NCBI GenBank assembly: GCA_963743275.1
Contig: CAVUPB010000007.1
Span: forward strand, 62,001-126,000
DNA length: 64,000 nt
Source of the DNA: JALYLC01 sp963743275
Lineage (GTDB): Bacteria > Actinomycetota > Thermoleophilia > Gaiellales > JALYLC01
Reading direction: 5' to 3'
Made by a program: the position numbers and the translations under genes
Shown here: positions 16,592 through 24,289 of the stretch, piece after piece
Numbering within the stretch: the stretch's first letter is position 1
How the letters are laid out: every line of letters begins with the position of its first letter
Notes under the pieces: generated by a model
What the model was told of the DNA's origin: nothing
What the model saw: only the letters and a program-made list of their open reading frames with translations
Database searches by the model: none

Positions 16592-17596
16592 TCAGCGCAG
16601 CGGCACGCGGCGCGTGGCCGAGATGCCGAGGATCTCGCCGACGGCCGGCGCGCACACGACCGCCGCCATCAGGCCGCCGACCAGTCGCGACGGCGACTGC
16701 GAGGCGCTCGACGAGGTCGGGCAGCGCCGCGAGCACGAAGCCGTGCTGGAAGACGGCGAGCTCGGGGACGGCGAACGTCGCGCTCAGCGCTCCTGTCAGC
16801 GCCATCACACTCAGTTGCATCGAGCCTTGCGCGGACGTCACGGCCGCCAGCAGCAGGAGGGCCGTGGCGCCGGCGAAGGCGACCGCGAAGAGGAGCGAGA
16901 TCGCCGACACGCGGCCGGCGAAGATCGTCCCGAACCACGCCGCCAGGAGGGCGCCGACCGTGACCGGAAGCAGCCCGAAGGCGAGCCGCCGCCGCGTGCG
17001 GGCCGAGGCGCGGCGGGCGGCGAGCGCCGCGGCGCCGACGCAGCAGCACCCCGGCGAGGAGCCACGGCCACGCGCGCGGCCGGGACGCGTGCCACTCCGC
17101 GCCCGGTCAGGGCCGCGCGGCGGCCGTCGACGAGCAGCGGGATCGAGAAGGATGCGACCGCGCGGCCCCCGGCATCGTGCGTGCGCACGACCCCGAGCGG
17201 TCTCAGGCGGTGCTCGTGCCATGCGAACGTGTGGCTGCGGCTGACGCGGCGCCAGCGCACCCCGCCCGACGAGACGGCGTCCGCGGCGGCGACGACGCCC
17301 ATGCTCGTCGTGGTCGGCGAGGCGAGGTTGGCCTCGACCCCGTCCGGCGAGAAGCGCAGGAACGGCTCGCCCAGGAGGCCGAGGACGACGACGACGCGCG
17401 GCGGCGCGACGCGGAGCTCGAGGCGCTGGTCACCGTCGAGCGCGCGCGCCTCGAGGCCGGAGACGGCGGGCCGGAACCCCGCGATGCGGGCCTCGAAGTC
17501 GGTCGACGGCACGCCGGACTTGAGATGCGCCCCCGCGGACGGGACGACCGTCAGCCCGGCTGCGACGACGAGAGCGAGGCACGCGCGCAGGCGCAC
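16592..17596 (-). CDS. Exported multi-pass membrane protein of the copper block, frameshifted
   Basis: Starts GTG 17594-17596 with a signal peptide (CLALVVAAGLTVVPSAGA) and a beta-rich extracytoplasmic domain of about 150 residues containing HTFAWHEH. The rest is membrane-embedded (WPWLLAGVLL, FGLLPVTVGALLAAWFGTIFAG, ISLLFAVAFAGATALLLLAA and so on) and ends LGISATRRVPLR at a TGA in 16592-16594. Three frame changes are needed, near 17065, 17045 and 16685. All are consistent with one inserted base each, giving a true length of about 333 residues. It is the last gene of the copper-linked operon. The family is not recognised; four or five helices are visible. Confidence 0.6.
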
Positions 17597-17603
17597 GCCG
17601 TGC

Positions 17604-18237
17604 TCACCTCTCGCCGGACGTGGGCCGGCGCGGCTTGTTGTTGCCGCGCAGGATCAGGGCGCCGCCGCCGATGCCGGCCACGACCATGACCGCCGCGGCG
17701 ATCAGCGGCAGCGGCACGCCGCCGCCGCTCCCCCCGCCGCTCGAGATCTTGTGCCCGTCCGCCGCGGCGAGCGCCCGCAGCGCGGCATCGGCCGCGGCCG
17801 TGAGGCCCTTCGGCGTCGTGTCCTTGCGCGGATCGATGCCCGAGATCGCAGCGAGCGCCTTGGGCAGCGGGTAGCGGCCGCTGATTCCGAAGCCCTGCGG
17901 CATGACGACGAGCAGCGTGTCCGCGTAGACGAAGCGCAGCTCGGCGCCGAGGAAGCGCGCGTAGACCTGCGGTTTGCGCCCAGAGCTGCGGCACCGCGCC
18001 GAGGTCGGTCTTGTTGCCGATGACCGCGACCTTGATCGGCACGCCCGCGTCGCTGACCTTCTGCGCCGTGGCGGCGAGCGTCTTCTCGAGCTGCCCGTCC
18101 GTCGCGCTGTTCGTCATGTACACGCGCGTGCCGGGCGGCACGAGGATGTCGCTGGCGGGGTCGCCGTCGGCGAGCGCGGCCGGCGCGAGCGCCAGCGCGA
18201 GCAGGAGTCCCAGGAGTGCGCGCCGGAGCACGATCAC
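17604..18237 (-). CDS. TPM-like single-span membrane protein, one frameshift
   Basis: Signal peptide ALLGLLLALALAPAALA, then a TPM-like alpha/beta domain (GTRVYMTNSATDGQ, VAVIGNKTDLGAVPQLW, ARFLGAELRFVYADTLLVVMPQGFG), a helical segment, a glycine/serine linker (SSGGGSGGG) and a C-terminal helix LPLIAAAVMVVAGIGGGALIL with a basic cytoplasmic tail. The frame breaks after LWAQ at a TTT run on the plus strand (17973-17975); removing one T gives about 210 residues. The GTG start overlaps the stop of the 29-residue peptide gene (GTGA). TPM domains occur in membrane-anchored phosphatase-like or repair proteins. The role here is unknown. Confidence 0.65.
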
Positions 18238-18323
18238 ACCGTAGCCGCGATGACGAATGCCACGAGCACCAGCGCGGCGGCGCCGCAGACCAGCGCGCCG
18301 AGCGCGAGCACGAGGTCGCGCAT
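18234..18323 (-). CDS. 29-residue single-span membrane peptide
   Basis: ATG 18321-18323 opens a 29-codon frame, MRDLVLALGALVC followed by GAAALVLVAFVIAATV, ending in TGA at 18234-18236. Almost the whole peptide is one hydrophobic helix with a small-residue-rich face and a single Cys. It begins 2 bp after the CopC-CopD stop, and its TGA overlaps the GTG of the next gene, so it sits exactly where a coupled cistron should. Small hydrophobic subunits are common in metal transporters and oxidases. No family is recognised, and a coincidental frame cannot be excluded. Confidence 0.5.
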   Translation of the reverse strand: MRDLVLALGALVCGAAALVLVAFVIAATV

Positions 18324-18325
18324 GC

Positions 18326-20065
18326 TCAGCCTCCCGCCTTGTCGATGACCTGCAGATGGATCGCCTTGTGGCCCGGGATCTCGATCGTGTAGCCGAGCAA
18401 CCAGTGCCCGACCATGACGAGCGCGGGGCGCTTGCGCTGGTACACGCCGGGGGCGATCTCCGTGAGCGTGTAGGCCTGCTGCTGCATGTCCATGTCGAGC
18501 ATGTCGAGCTGAGCCGTCACGCGCGCGTTCGCGACCGGCCGGCCGTCGCGCTCGAGATGCAGCACGAAGGCGTTGTCGATGGCGGCGCGGTTCGGGTCGA
18601 TGCCGACCTGGATGCGTACGCCGCTGCGCGTGAAGGTGCGCGCGACCACGCCCGGGCCGACCTTCCCGTCGGCCTTGCCCGCGCGCGCGAGCGCGCTCGA
18701 GGGAGGTGCGATGCTCGTGAGGATCGCCGCAGCGGCCACGGCGCCCGCGAGCAGGGCCGCCTCGCCGAGCACGAGGCGTCGCAGCAGCCGTGCGGCGCTG
18801 TCGCCGAGCGGCCGGTCACGGCGTTCGGCGGCGGCGCTCAGGCGCGGCCGCGAGCGCAGGTTGTTGACCGCCCCGAGGACGAGCGCACAGGCGAGCAGCA
18901 GGGCCTTGGCGAGCAGGGCCTTGCCGTAGTTCGTCTCCCACAGCGAGCTGAGCGTCGGCAGATGCACGATGCTCGCGGCGATCCCGGTGCCGAGCAGGAC
19001 CGCCACGCTCCCCATGGCCGCGCGGGAGAAGCGCGGGACGACGACCGCGAGCATCGGCACGCGCGTCCCCGGCTCGGCGGCGGCGGCGAGGACGAGCAGG
19101 CCGAGCAGCCCGCCGATCCAGATCGACCCTGCCGCCAGGTGCGCCCAGTCGAGCGCCAGCATGAGGCCGACCGGGCTCGTGGTCGAGGGGTGGCCGGCGA
19201 GGCCGGGAAGCGCGAGCGCGGCGGCCGCGCAGCCGGCGACGCCGAACACGGCGAGGAGCGCCTCGCCCGAGCGCCGCACGCGCCCCGGCACGTCGAGCGC
19301 CAGCGCGATGGAGGCTGCGAGCGCGAGCAGGGCGAGCACGCCCCAGAGGTCGCTGAACGCGCGCCCGAAGCTCGAGCGGCGCACGAGCGGCACTATCTGC
19401 CCGAGGTCGGTCCAGGGGCGGAGCGAGAACTCCGCCGTGGCGAGCAGGAGGTAGACGGGGGCGGCTACGAGCGCCAGCGCGAGTGCGAGGGCGGCGGCCG
19501 TGGCGACCGCGCGCAGCGCGCGCTCGCTCCCGCCGGTCACCTGCAGCGGCCGCGCGATCACGCCGCGGAACGCGAGCAGGCCGATGCCCGCCATGGTCGC
19601 GAGCAGCAGCAGCCAGCGCGTGCTCACCAGGCTGGGCGTGGCCGCGCTCTCGCCGAGCGAGGGGATCACGAACTGCGGCGGCGGCCCCGGACTCGGCCCG
19701 ACCGCGAACGTGAACGCCCCGCGCACGGGATGCCCGTCGGCCGAGATCACGCGCCACCACACGAGATACCAGCCCTGCGGGATGCGGCGGAGGGGCACGA
19801 AGATCGTGTTCGGATCGTCCGCCGCGCGCGCCGGATTGCCCGCGATCTGCTGCTTGCCCGCGGCGTCCGTGACGGAGATGACGGCGAAGCGCGGCTCGAT
19901 GCGCTCGCTGTAGGTGAGCCGGACCTCGGTCGGCGGCTGGGAGAGCACGCCGCTCGCCTGCGGCTGCGTCGCGAGCAGCGAGGCGTGTCCCCACGCCACC
20001 GTCGGCACCGCGAGCGCGACCACGACGGCGACGAGCAGCGCGCCCGCCCAACCGCCGGCCCTCAT
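18326..20065 (-). CDS. CopC-CopD fusion, copper-binding and copper-transport protein
   Basis: 579 residues. Signal peptide ALLVAVVVALAVPTVAWG, with the mature N-terminus starting HASLLATQPQASGV, the usual CopC copper-ligand histidine. CopC continues with LTYSERIEPRF and ISADGHPVRGAFTFAVG (second His). Eight or so helices follow, the CopD part, with LDWAHLAAGSIWIGGLLGL as its conserved histidine-bearing segment. A C-terminal extracytoplasmic beta domain (from about residue 455) includes DMLDMDMQQQAYTL, a methionine-rich stretch. CopCD proteins bind copper outside and import it. ATG 20063-20065 overlaps the YcnI stop (ATGA). Confidence 0.9.
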   Translation of the reverse strand: MRAGGWAGALLVAVVVALAVPTVAWGHASLLATQPQASGVLSQPPTEVRLTYSERIEPRFAVISVTDAAGKQQIAGNPARAADDPNTIFVPLRRIPQGWYLVWWRVISADGHPVRGAFTFAVGPSPGPPPQFVIPSLGESAATPSLVSTRWLLLLATMAGIGLLAFRGVIARPLQVTGGSERALRAVATAAALALALALVAAPVYLLLATAEFSLRPWTDLGQIVPLVRRSSFGRAFSDLWGVLALLALAASIALALDVPGRVRRSGEALLAVFGVAGCAAAALALPGLAGHPSTTSPVGLMLALDWAHLAAGSIWIGGLLGLLVLAAAAEPGTRVPMLAVVVPRFSRAAMGSVAVLLGTGIAASIVHLPTLSSLWETNYGKALLAKALLLACALVLGAVNNLRSRPRLSAAAERRDRPLGDSAARLLRRLVLGEAALLAGAVAAAAILTSIAPPSSALARAGKADGKVGPGVVARTFTRSGVRIQVGIDPNRAAIDNAFVLHLERDGRPVANARVTAQLDMLDMDMQQQAYTLTEIAPGVYQRKRPALVMVGHWLLGYTIEIPGHKAIHLQVIDKAGG

Positions 20066-20661
20066 GCGGCGCGCCTGCCCGTGACGAGCCCGGCGCCGCC
20101 GGCGAGCAGGCCGAGCGCGCCGACGACGAGCGCGATGATCGCGATCGTCTTGCCCGAGTCGCTCGAGCCGGACGCGCTCGCGCCCGACGTCGCCGCGATG
20201 CGCGCGGCGGGTGCGTCGGAGCTCTCGGACCCCGACCATTCGACGACGCTGCCGTCGGAGTAGGTCTGGCGCACGTTGAACGTGTACTCGCCCGCGTTCT
20301 TGGGCACGCCCGTGAACGGCAGGACGGCGAGGCTCGTGCCGCTCAGCTTGCCCTTCCAGGTCACCGAGTCGCCACCGGCGAGCTCACCGTTCTGCTGCTT
20401 CTGTCCCGCGATCGTCGCCGTCCAGCCCGGCGTCGCGGCCACGCTCTCCAGGTCGAACCCGTTCGGGATCGTGATCTGGATCTCCGTCGTGGAGGCGTTC
20501 TCCTTCTCGTTCGGGACGGCCAGCTGCAGCAGCTGGCCGTCGCCGGCGGGCACCGAGCTCGGGAACAGCTCGGCGTGGGCGAACGCGCCGGGCGCGAGCG
20601 CGAGGGTCGCGGCAAGGACGCCGGCGCGCGCGAGCGTCCGGCACACACGTGTGCGATGCAT
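20062..20661 (-). CDS. YcnI family copper-binding protein
   Basis: 199 residues. The signal peptide ends AFAHAELFPSSVPAGD; the histidine at the mature N-terminus is the copper ligand of YcnI (DUF1775). The domain continues with PNEKENASTTEIQITIPNGF and GWTATI, which includes the second, tryptophan-based part of the known binding site. A serine-rich linker and a C-terminal helix IAIIALVVGALGLLAGGAGLV anchor it outside the membrane. Homologues accompany CopC/CopD. A good ribosome-binding site (GGAGAGA) precedes ATG 20659-20661, unlike most genes here. Confidence 0.93.
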   Translation of the reverse strand: MHRTRVCRTLARAGVLAATLALAPGAFAHAELFPSSVPAGDGQLLQLAVPNEKENASTTEIQITIPNGFDLESVAATPGWTATIAGQKQQNGELAGGDSVTWKGKLSGTSLAVLPFTGVPKNAGEYTFNVRQTYSDGSVVEWSGSESSDAPAARIAATSGASASGSSDSGKTIAIIALVVGALGLLAGGAGLVTGRRAA

Positions 20662-20684
20662 GGTCTCTCCTCTCGTGGCGTGGG

Positions 20685-21308
20685 CTACGGGATGGAGAGC
20701 GCGGGCGGCCCCCGCGCACGCAGGGCGCGCGCGAGCAGCCACTCCGGCGGCGTGAGACGCCGCGGAGCGAAGCGGGCGGGGCGCGCGGCCGCGGACGGCC
20801 GCAGCAGGCGCCCCAGGGCGCCGGCGACGCGCCGCGCCCAGGCGAGCGCGTGGCGGAGGGCCGCCAGCAGCGCAGCCGCGGCCAGCGAGAGGGCGAGCAG
20901 GATGGGCACCGCGTTGCGGTGCACGGGGCCGTCGAGGCACTGCCACCACTGCATGTGCATGCCGGCGCGGCCGTGGATCCAGGTCTCGAGCGCGGCGAAC
21001 GCGCCCAGCGAGCCGCCGCCGAGGAGGGCGCCGTCGAGCGCGAAGCGCATCAGCGGGAGACGCGGAGCCGGCCCGGGGGCCGGCTCGAGCGCGTGCCGCT
21101 CGCGCACGCCGAGCGCGGCGAGCCACAGCAGCCCGAGCGCGAGCAGGGCGGCCATGGCCAGCGCCACGACGGCGACGATGGGAAGGCGCGGGCCCCCGAC
21201 CTCGCCGGCGAGCGACGTGGGCGTGGCTGCGTAGGCCAGTGCGCGACCGCCCAGGACCACGAGCACGAGCCCCAGGAAGAGTCCCGCGAGATGTTCGCGG
21301 CGCGTCAT
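20685..21308 (-). CDS. Four-helix membrane protein of the copper block
   Basis: 207 residues with about four helices: LFLGLVLVVLGGRALAYA, IVAVVALAMAALLALGLLWLAA, GALLGGGSLGAFAALETW and VPILLALSLAAAALLAALRHAL. The loop after helix 3 reads IHGRAGMHMQWWQCLDG, rich in His, Met and Cys and plausibly metal-binding. The C-terminal 45 residues are basic. The ATG overlaps the stop of the upstream lipoprotein gene by 3 bp (21305-21308 junction). The family is not recognised; location suggests a copper-linked role. Confidence 0.7.
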   Translation of the reverse strand: MTRREHLAGLFLGLVLVVLGGRALAYAATPTSLAGEVGGPRLPIVAVVALAMAALLALGLLWLAALGVRERHALEPAPGPAPRLPLMRFALDGALLGGGSLGAFAALETWIHGRAGMHMQWWQCLDGPVHRNAVPILLALSLAAAALLAALRHALAWARRVAGALGRLLRPSAAARPARFAPRRLTPPEWLLARALRARGPPALSIP

Positions 21309-22147
21309 CGCACTCGCAGCGTAATCGGCGCGGTCACGAGTTTGCCGTGGCGGCTGACCTGGAGGAACAGCCGCCAGCGACCGGCTGCGGGCAGCAGCAC
21401 GCCGAGCTCGAGCCGGCCCGGGCGCGTGCTGTGACCCGCGGTCGCGGGCGCCGCGAAGCTCGACGTGCAGGCGGGGTCGTTGCCGCAGATGTGCGAGTGG
21501 AAGTAGTCGAGCGACCCGGCGCGGAAGAAGATCGCGTGCGCGAGCGCGCCGTAGAACGGCACGAACGTCACGGGCTTGCCGCTCGCGTCCGTGACGTTGA
21601 CGACCATCGTCCCCGGCTCGGCCAGGCGCAGGTCGGGCATGCGGGTGACGCGGAACGTCAGTCCGCCGGCCTTGACCACCGCCTTGTAGGCGGGGAGCGG
21701 CGCCTTGACGTCGCCCGTGCCGACCTGGAGGTCGTGCGTGAGCTGGAAGTTGCGCGGGCCGCTGCTCGCCGCCGGATACACGTCGACGAGCACGTGGTAG
21801 CGCCCCGCGCGCGGGAGCGTGACGGGCAGCGTCAGCTCGCCGCTCGCGGGAATCGGCGGGTGCTCGTGGATGATCGACGAGAGGTCGTCGCGCACGATGA
21901 TCAGGTGCACGCCCGTGTGGGGACCCGCGCCGGTGCGGTAGCGCTTCAGAACGTTTCCGTCGGGCGTGCGCACGGCGAAGTGCAGCGTCGTCGTCCCGGG
22001 CTTCGCAAGCCTTGCGGGGCCCTGCCAGTCGAGCGTGAACTCGCGCGCCGGGGCCACGGTCGGCGGAGCCGGCGACCCTCCGCCACCGCCGCAGGCGGCC
22101 GCGCCCAGCGCCAGCGCGGCCAGCGCCACGGCGCGCGCCGCCCTCAC
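21305..22147 (-). CDS. Putative metal-binding lipoprotein of the copper block
   Basis: 280 residues from GTG 22145-22147. Lipoprotein signal: VALAALALGAAAC followed by GGGGG, with the lipobox Cys at residue 19. The mature protein looks like two beta-sandwich domains of about 115 residues: REFTLDWQGPARLAKPGTTTLHF and AVVKAGGLTFRVTRMPDLRLAEPG. Potential ligands cluster in IIHEHPPIPASGE and FHSHICGNDPAC. This pattern fits an extracytoplasmic copper chaperone or FixH/YtkA-like protein, though I cannot name the family with confidence. It is coupled to both neighbours by 4-bp overlaps. Confidence 0.7.
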   Translation of the reverse strand: MRAARAVALAALALGAAACGGGGGSPAPPTVAPAREFTLDWQGPARLAKPGTTTLHFAVRTPDGNVLKRYRTGAGPHTGVHLIIVRDDLSSIIHEHPPIPASGELTLPVTLPRAGRYHVLVDVYPAASSGPRNFQLTHDLQVGTGDVKAPLPAYKAVVKAGGLTFRVTRMPDLRLAEPGTMVVNVTDASGKPVTFVPFYGALAHAIFFRAGSLDYFHSHICGNDPACTSSFAAPATAGHSTRPGRLELGVLLPAAGRWRLFLQVSRHGKLVTAPITLRVR

Positions 22148-22668
22148 TGGCCCACCGGGAAGAGGTAGCGCGCGTGGGGCGGCACGTAGCCGCCGATCTC
22201 GAGCACGATCGAGTCGTGCCGCCCGAGCGGCAGGCGCCGGGGGTCGCCGCGCCATTCGCGGCCGTTGCGGAAGGCGCGCACGCGGCCGGCGAACGAGAGC
22301 AGCCGGCGCGCCCCGAGCCGCTGGCCCCAGACCGCGAAGAGGTCGCCCAGCATCCGCTGCCGCGCACGGTCGACGAACACGGTCCCGGTGGGATCGAGCG
22401 TGTGCAGCGGATAGGCGCACGCGCCGCCGGCGAGGCGGGCGAGGCCCGCGTGCCGCAGCGGCGGTCGCAGCCCGATGCCCGCCGGCAGCAGCAGCACGCG
22501 GCGCCCGACGAAGATCTCGACGTGCACCGCATCGACGGCGCGGCCGCTCACGCACCGCATCCCGGCCACGGCGCGGCCGCGCATGACGGCCCGGGGAGCG
22601 GCGGGAACGACGAACCCCGGAGCACGCGAAACCGGCGGCGGCGCGGGCGGCTCGGCAGGCGCGAACAC
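22144..22668 (-). CDS. Conserved exported-type protein heading the copper block
   Basis: 174 residues from GTG 22668. A proline-rich N-terminus of about 40 residues has no clear signal peptide, so the true start could differ. The conserved domain reads VHVEIFVGRRVLLLPAGIGL, CAYPLHTLDPTGTVFV, LGDLFAVWGQRLG, FRNGREWRGDPRRLPLGRHDSIVLEIGG. This is a small family often annotated only as hypothetical in actinobacteria, with conserved His in HVEIF and PLHT. It ends in a GTGA overlap with the lipoprotein gene. It is the first gene of the eight-gene run; CAGACT seven bases before the GTG could be its -10. Confidence 0.65.
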   Translation of the reverse strand: MFAPAEPPAPPPVSRAPGFVVPAAPRAVMRGRAVAGMRCVSGRAVDAVHVEIFVGRRVLLLPAGIGLRPPLRHAGLARLAGGACAYPLHTLDPTGTVFVDRARQRMLGDLFAVWGQRLGARRLLSFAGRVRAFRNGREWRGDPRRLPLGRHDSIVLEIGGYVPPHARYLFPVGQ

Positions 22669-22832
22669 GCCCGGCAGTCTGGCAGAAGGCCCTCCGGTCC
22701 CCGAGCGACCGTAACCGGCCCTTCATGACCCGCGCGCTCGGGTGGGGACCCTCTCTCGGTCACTGGCCGCCGGGTCCGCTGCCCACCACCGCGGCTGTAC
22801 GAGCTTGCCTGACGAGTGAGGCCGGCGGGCGG
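22669..22832. other. Intergenic region between the copper block and rsrA
   Basis: 164 bp without a supportable gene. It should hold the 3' end of the sigR-rsrA transcript and the promoter of the copper block. I see several short GC-rich inverted repeats but no convincing terminator with a T-tract. Confidence 0.4.
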
Positions 22833-23102
22833 TCAGGCCGGGCGCTCGTCCGACGAGCCGCCGCAGCAGGACTTGAGCTTCGCGAGCAGCTCCTCGCGGC
22901 AGTGGTCCTGATCGGCGGCCCCGCCGCAGCACGCCTTGACGTGCTGGCGCAGCTTGACCTCGAAGCGGTAGGCGCAGGCGCATTCGCTGCACAGCGCGAG
23001 GTGCTCCTCGACGACGGTCATGTCGGCCTGCGAGAGGAGTTTGTCGAGATACGCCTGCATGCGGCTCTCGGCGTGCGCGCAGGCTCCAGTCGTCGTGCTC
23101 AC
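22833..23102 (-). CDS. rsrA: Zinc-binding anti-sigma factor, RsrA family
   Basis: 89 residues. The redox-sensing zinc motif H-x3-C-x2-C is at His34, Cys38 and Cys41 (EEHLALCSECA). In the RsrA family, oxidation of these thiols releases the partner sigma factor. Two CCGG motifs in the C-terminal half (near residues 58 and 79) add four more cysteines. The GTG start overlaps the sigR stop (GTGA), the standard sigma/anti-sigma pairing. Together with the promoter at 23731-23757 it forms an autoregulated thiol-stress switch. Confidence 0.93.
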   Translation of the reverse strand: MSTTTGACAHAESRMQAYLDKLLSQADMTVVEEHLALCSECACAYRFEVKLRQHVKACCGGAADQDHCREELLAKLKSCCGGSSDERPA

Positions 23103-23704
23103 GATGCTGCAGCCTCCGCTGTGTCCTCGATCGTCTGGGCGAGTTCGGTCTTGAGCATGCGCCGTCCGCGGTGGAGGCGCGACATGATCGTCCCGATCGG
23201 GACGTCCAGGATGTCGGCCGCGTCCTGGTAGGAGAAGTCGGCCAGGTCGACCAGGACGACGGCATCGCGATACGGCTGCGGGAGCGCGGCCAGCGCGCTC
23301 ACGACCCCGCCCTGGGAGAGGCGCTCGACGACGGTGTCGGCCTCCTCGGGGGTCGCCGTGCCGCCCATGCGCTGGTAGAGGTAGTAGTCGCTCTCCTCCA
23401 CCGGCTCCATCTGCGGGGTGCGCTGGCGCTTACGGCCCGCGTCGACCGCGAGGTTGTGGACGATGCGCAGGAGCCACGCGCGCAGGTTGGTGCCGGGCGT
23501 GTACTGCTCCCACGAGCGGAAGGCGCGCACGTAGGCGTCCTGGACGAGCTCCTCGGCGGCCTCGGTCGACCCCGTCAGGCGCCGCGCGACGCGGTAGGCG
23601 TCGTCCGCGTAGCCGAGCGCGTCCTCCTCGAAGCGCACGCGGTCGCGGGCACGCAGGGCGAGATCGCGCGCATCCGACGATGCTGCCGTCACTTCGGGCT
23701 CCAT
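23099..23704 (-). CDS. sigR: ECF RNA polymerase sigma factor, SigR type
   Basis: About 201 residues from ATG 23702-23704. Region 2 spans DDAYRVARRLTGSTEAAEELVQDAYVRAFRSW, with TNLRAWLLRIVHNLAVD as region 2.4 and its extension. Region 4 is ALAALPQPYRDAVVLVDLADFSYQDAADIL and PIGTIMSRLHRGRRML. SigR controls thiol-oxidative-stress genes and is held by RsrA. A GTG at 23719 would add five residues, but it lies only about five bases past the expected transcription start, so I prefer the ATG. The gene lies under a GGGAAT-N18-GTT promoter, the sequence SigR itself recognises. Confidence 0.93.
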   Translation of the reverse strand: MEPEVTAASSDARDLALRARDRVRFEEDALGYADDAYRVARRLTGSTEAAEELVQDAYVRAFRSWEQYTPGTNLRAWLLRIVHNLAVDAGRKRQRTPQMEPVEESDYYLYQRMGGTATPEEADTVVERLSQGGVVSALAALPQPYRDAVVLVDLADFSYQDAADILDVPIGTIMSRLHRGRRMLKTELAQTIEDTAEAAAS

Positions 23705-23730
23705 GAGAGAAACGTACACCGGACCCAGCT

Positions 23731-23757
23731 AACGCCGTCCCTAAGAGGGCTATTCCC
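23731..23757 (-). promoter_or_regulatory. SigR-type autoregulatory promoter, GGGAAT-N18-GTT
   Basis: On the minus strand GGGAAT (23757-23752) is followed by 18 bases and then GTT (23733-23731), an exact match to the Streptomyces SigR consensus in both elements and in spacing. The GTT lies 26 bases before the sigR ATG. The sigma factor therefore most likely drives its own operon together with the anti-sigma factor. Confidence 0.85.
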
Positions 23758-24289
23758 CATCGGGCGCGGCCTCGCGCGCGCGCACGAGCGCCTGCGCGAC
23801 ACGGGGAACGATAGCCCCGCAGATCCCGCCGAGCAGCCAGGCGCCGACGAGGTCGCTGGGCCAGTGGTTGCCGTAGCCGAGCTGGACGGCCGCGTCGGCG
23901 AGCGCGCACAGCCCCGCGATCGCGGCGAGCGAGCGCGAGCGAGGGCAGATCGCGACGGCGATGGCCACGAGCACCACGCCGGGGCCCTCGGGGAACGAGT
24001 GCGTCCCGCACGAGATCTGGTCGAGACACGGCCGCGGCCGTTCGACGATCAGCTTCGCCACGTCACTCGCGATCCACGCCACGACGCCGGTGCCCATCGC
24101 GACCAGCGCCGGCCCGCGGTCTTGCTCGCGCTTCAGCGCGAGCAAGGCGAGCAGGGCGTACACGAGCGCCGCGCCGCCGTATGGGACGGCGGTCTCGAGC
24201 GCGTGCAGCCGCGGGCCGAGAGGCGACGCGTATGCACGCCGGTGCGCCCAGTGGAGCAGGCGCTCCTCGCCGGGCAGGCCCTGCCTCAT
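23750..24289 (-). CDS. PAP2-family membrane phosphatase
   Basis: 179 residues, mostly membrane helices. The phosphatase motifs are KLIVERPRPC (KxxxxxxRP), SFPEGPG in place of PSGH, and GNHWPSDLVGAW in place of SRxxxxxHxxxD. The family dephosphorylates lipid phosphates such as undecaprenyl pyrophosphate or phosphatidic acid. The middle motif keeps SFPEG rather than PSGH, so the catalytic histidine there is missing and activity is uncertain. ATG overlaps the dedA stop by 4 bp. The gene ends only 45 bp from the sigR start region and overlaps the SigR promoter. Confidence 0.82.
   Translation of the reverse strand: MRQGLPGEERLLHWAHRRAYASPLGPRLHALETAVPYGGAALVYALLALLALKREQDRGPALVAMGTGVVAWIASDVAKLIVERPRPCLDQISCGTHSFPEGPGVVLVAIAVAICPRSRSLAAIAGLCALADAAVQLGYGNHWPSDLVGAWLLGGICGAIVPRVAQALVRAREAAPDGE

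Noticed and set aside
18257..20263. 668-codon plus-strand frame opposite CopC-CopD and YcnI
   Set aside because: Charged low-complexity product without motifs, antisense to genes with signal peptides and known domains.
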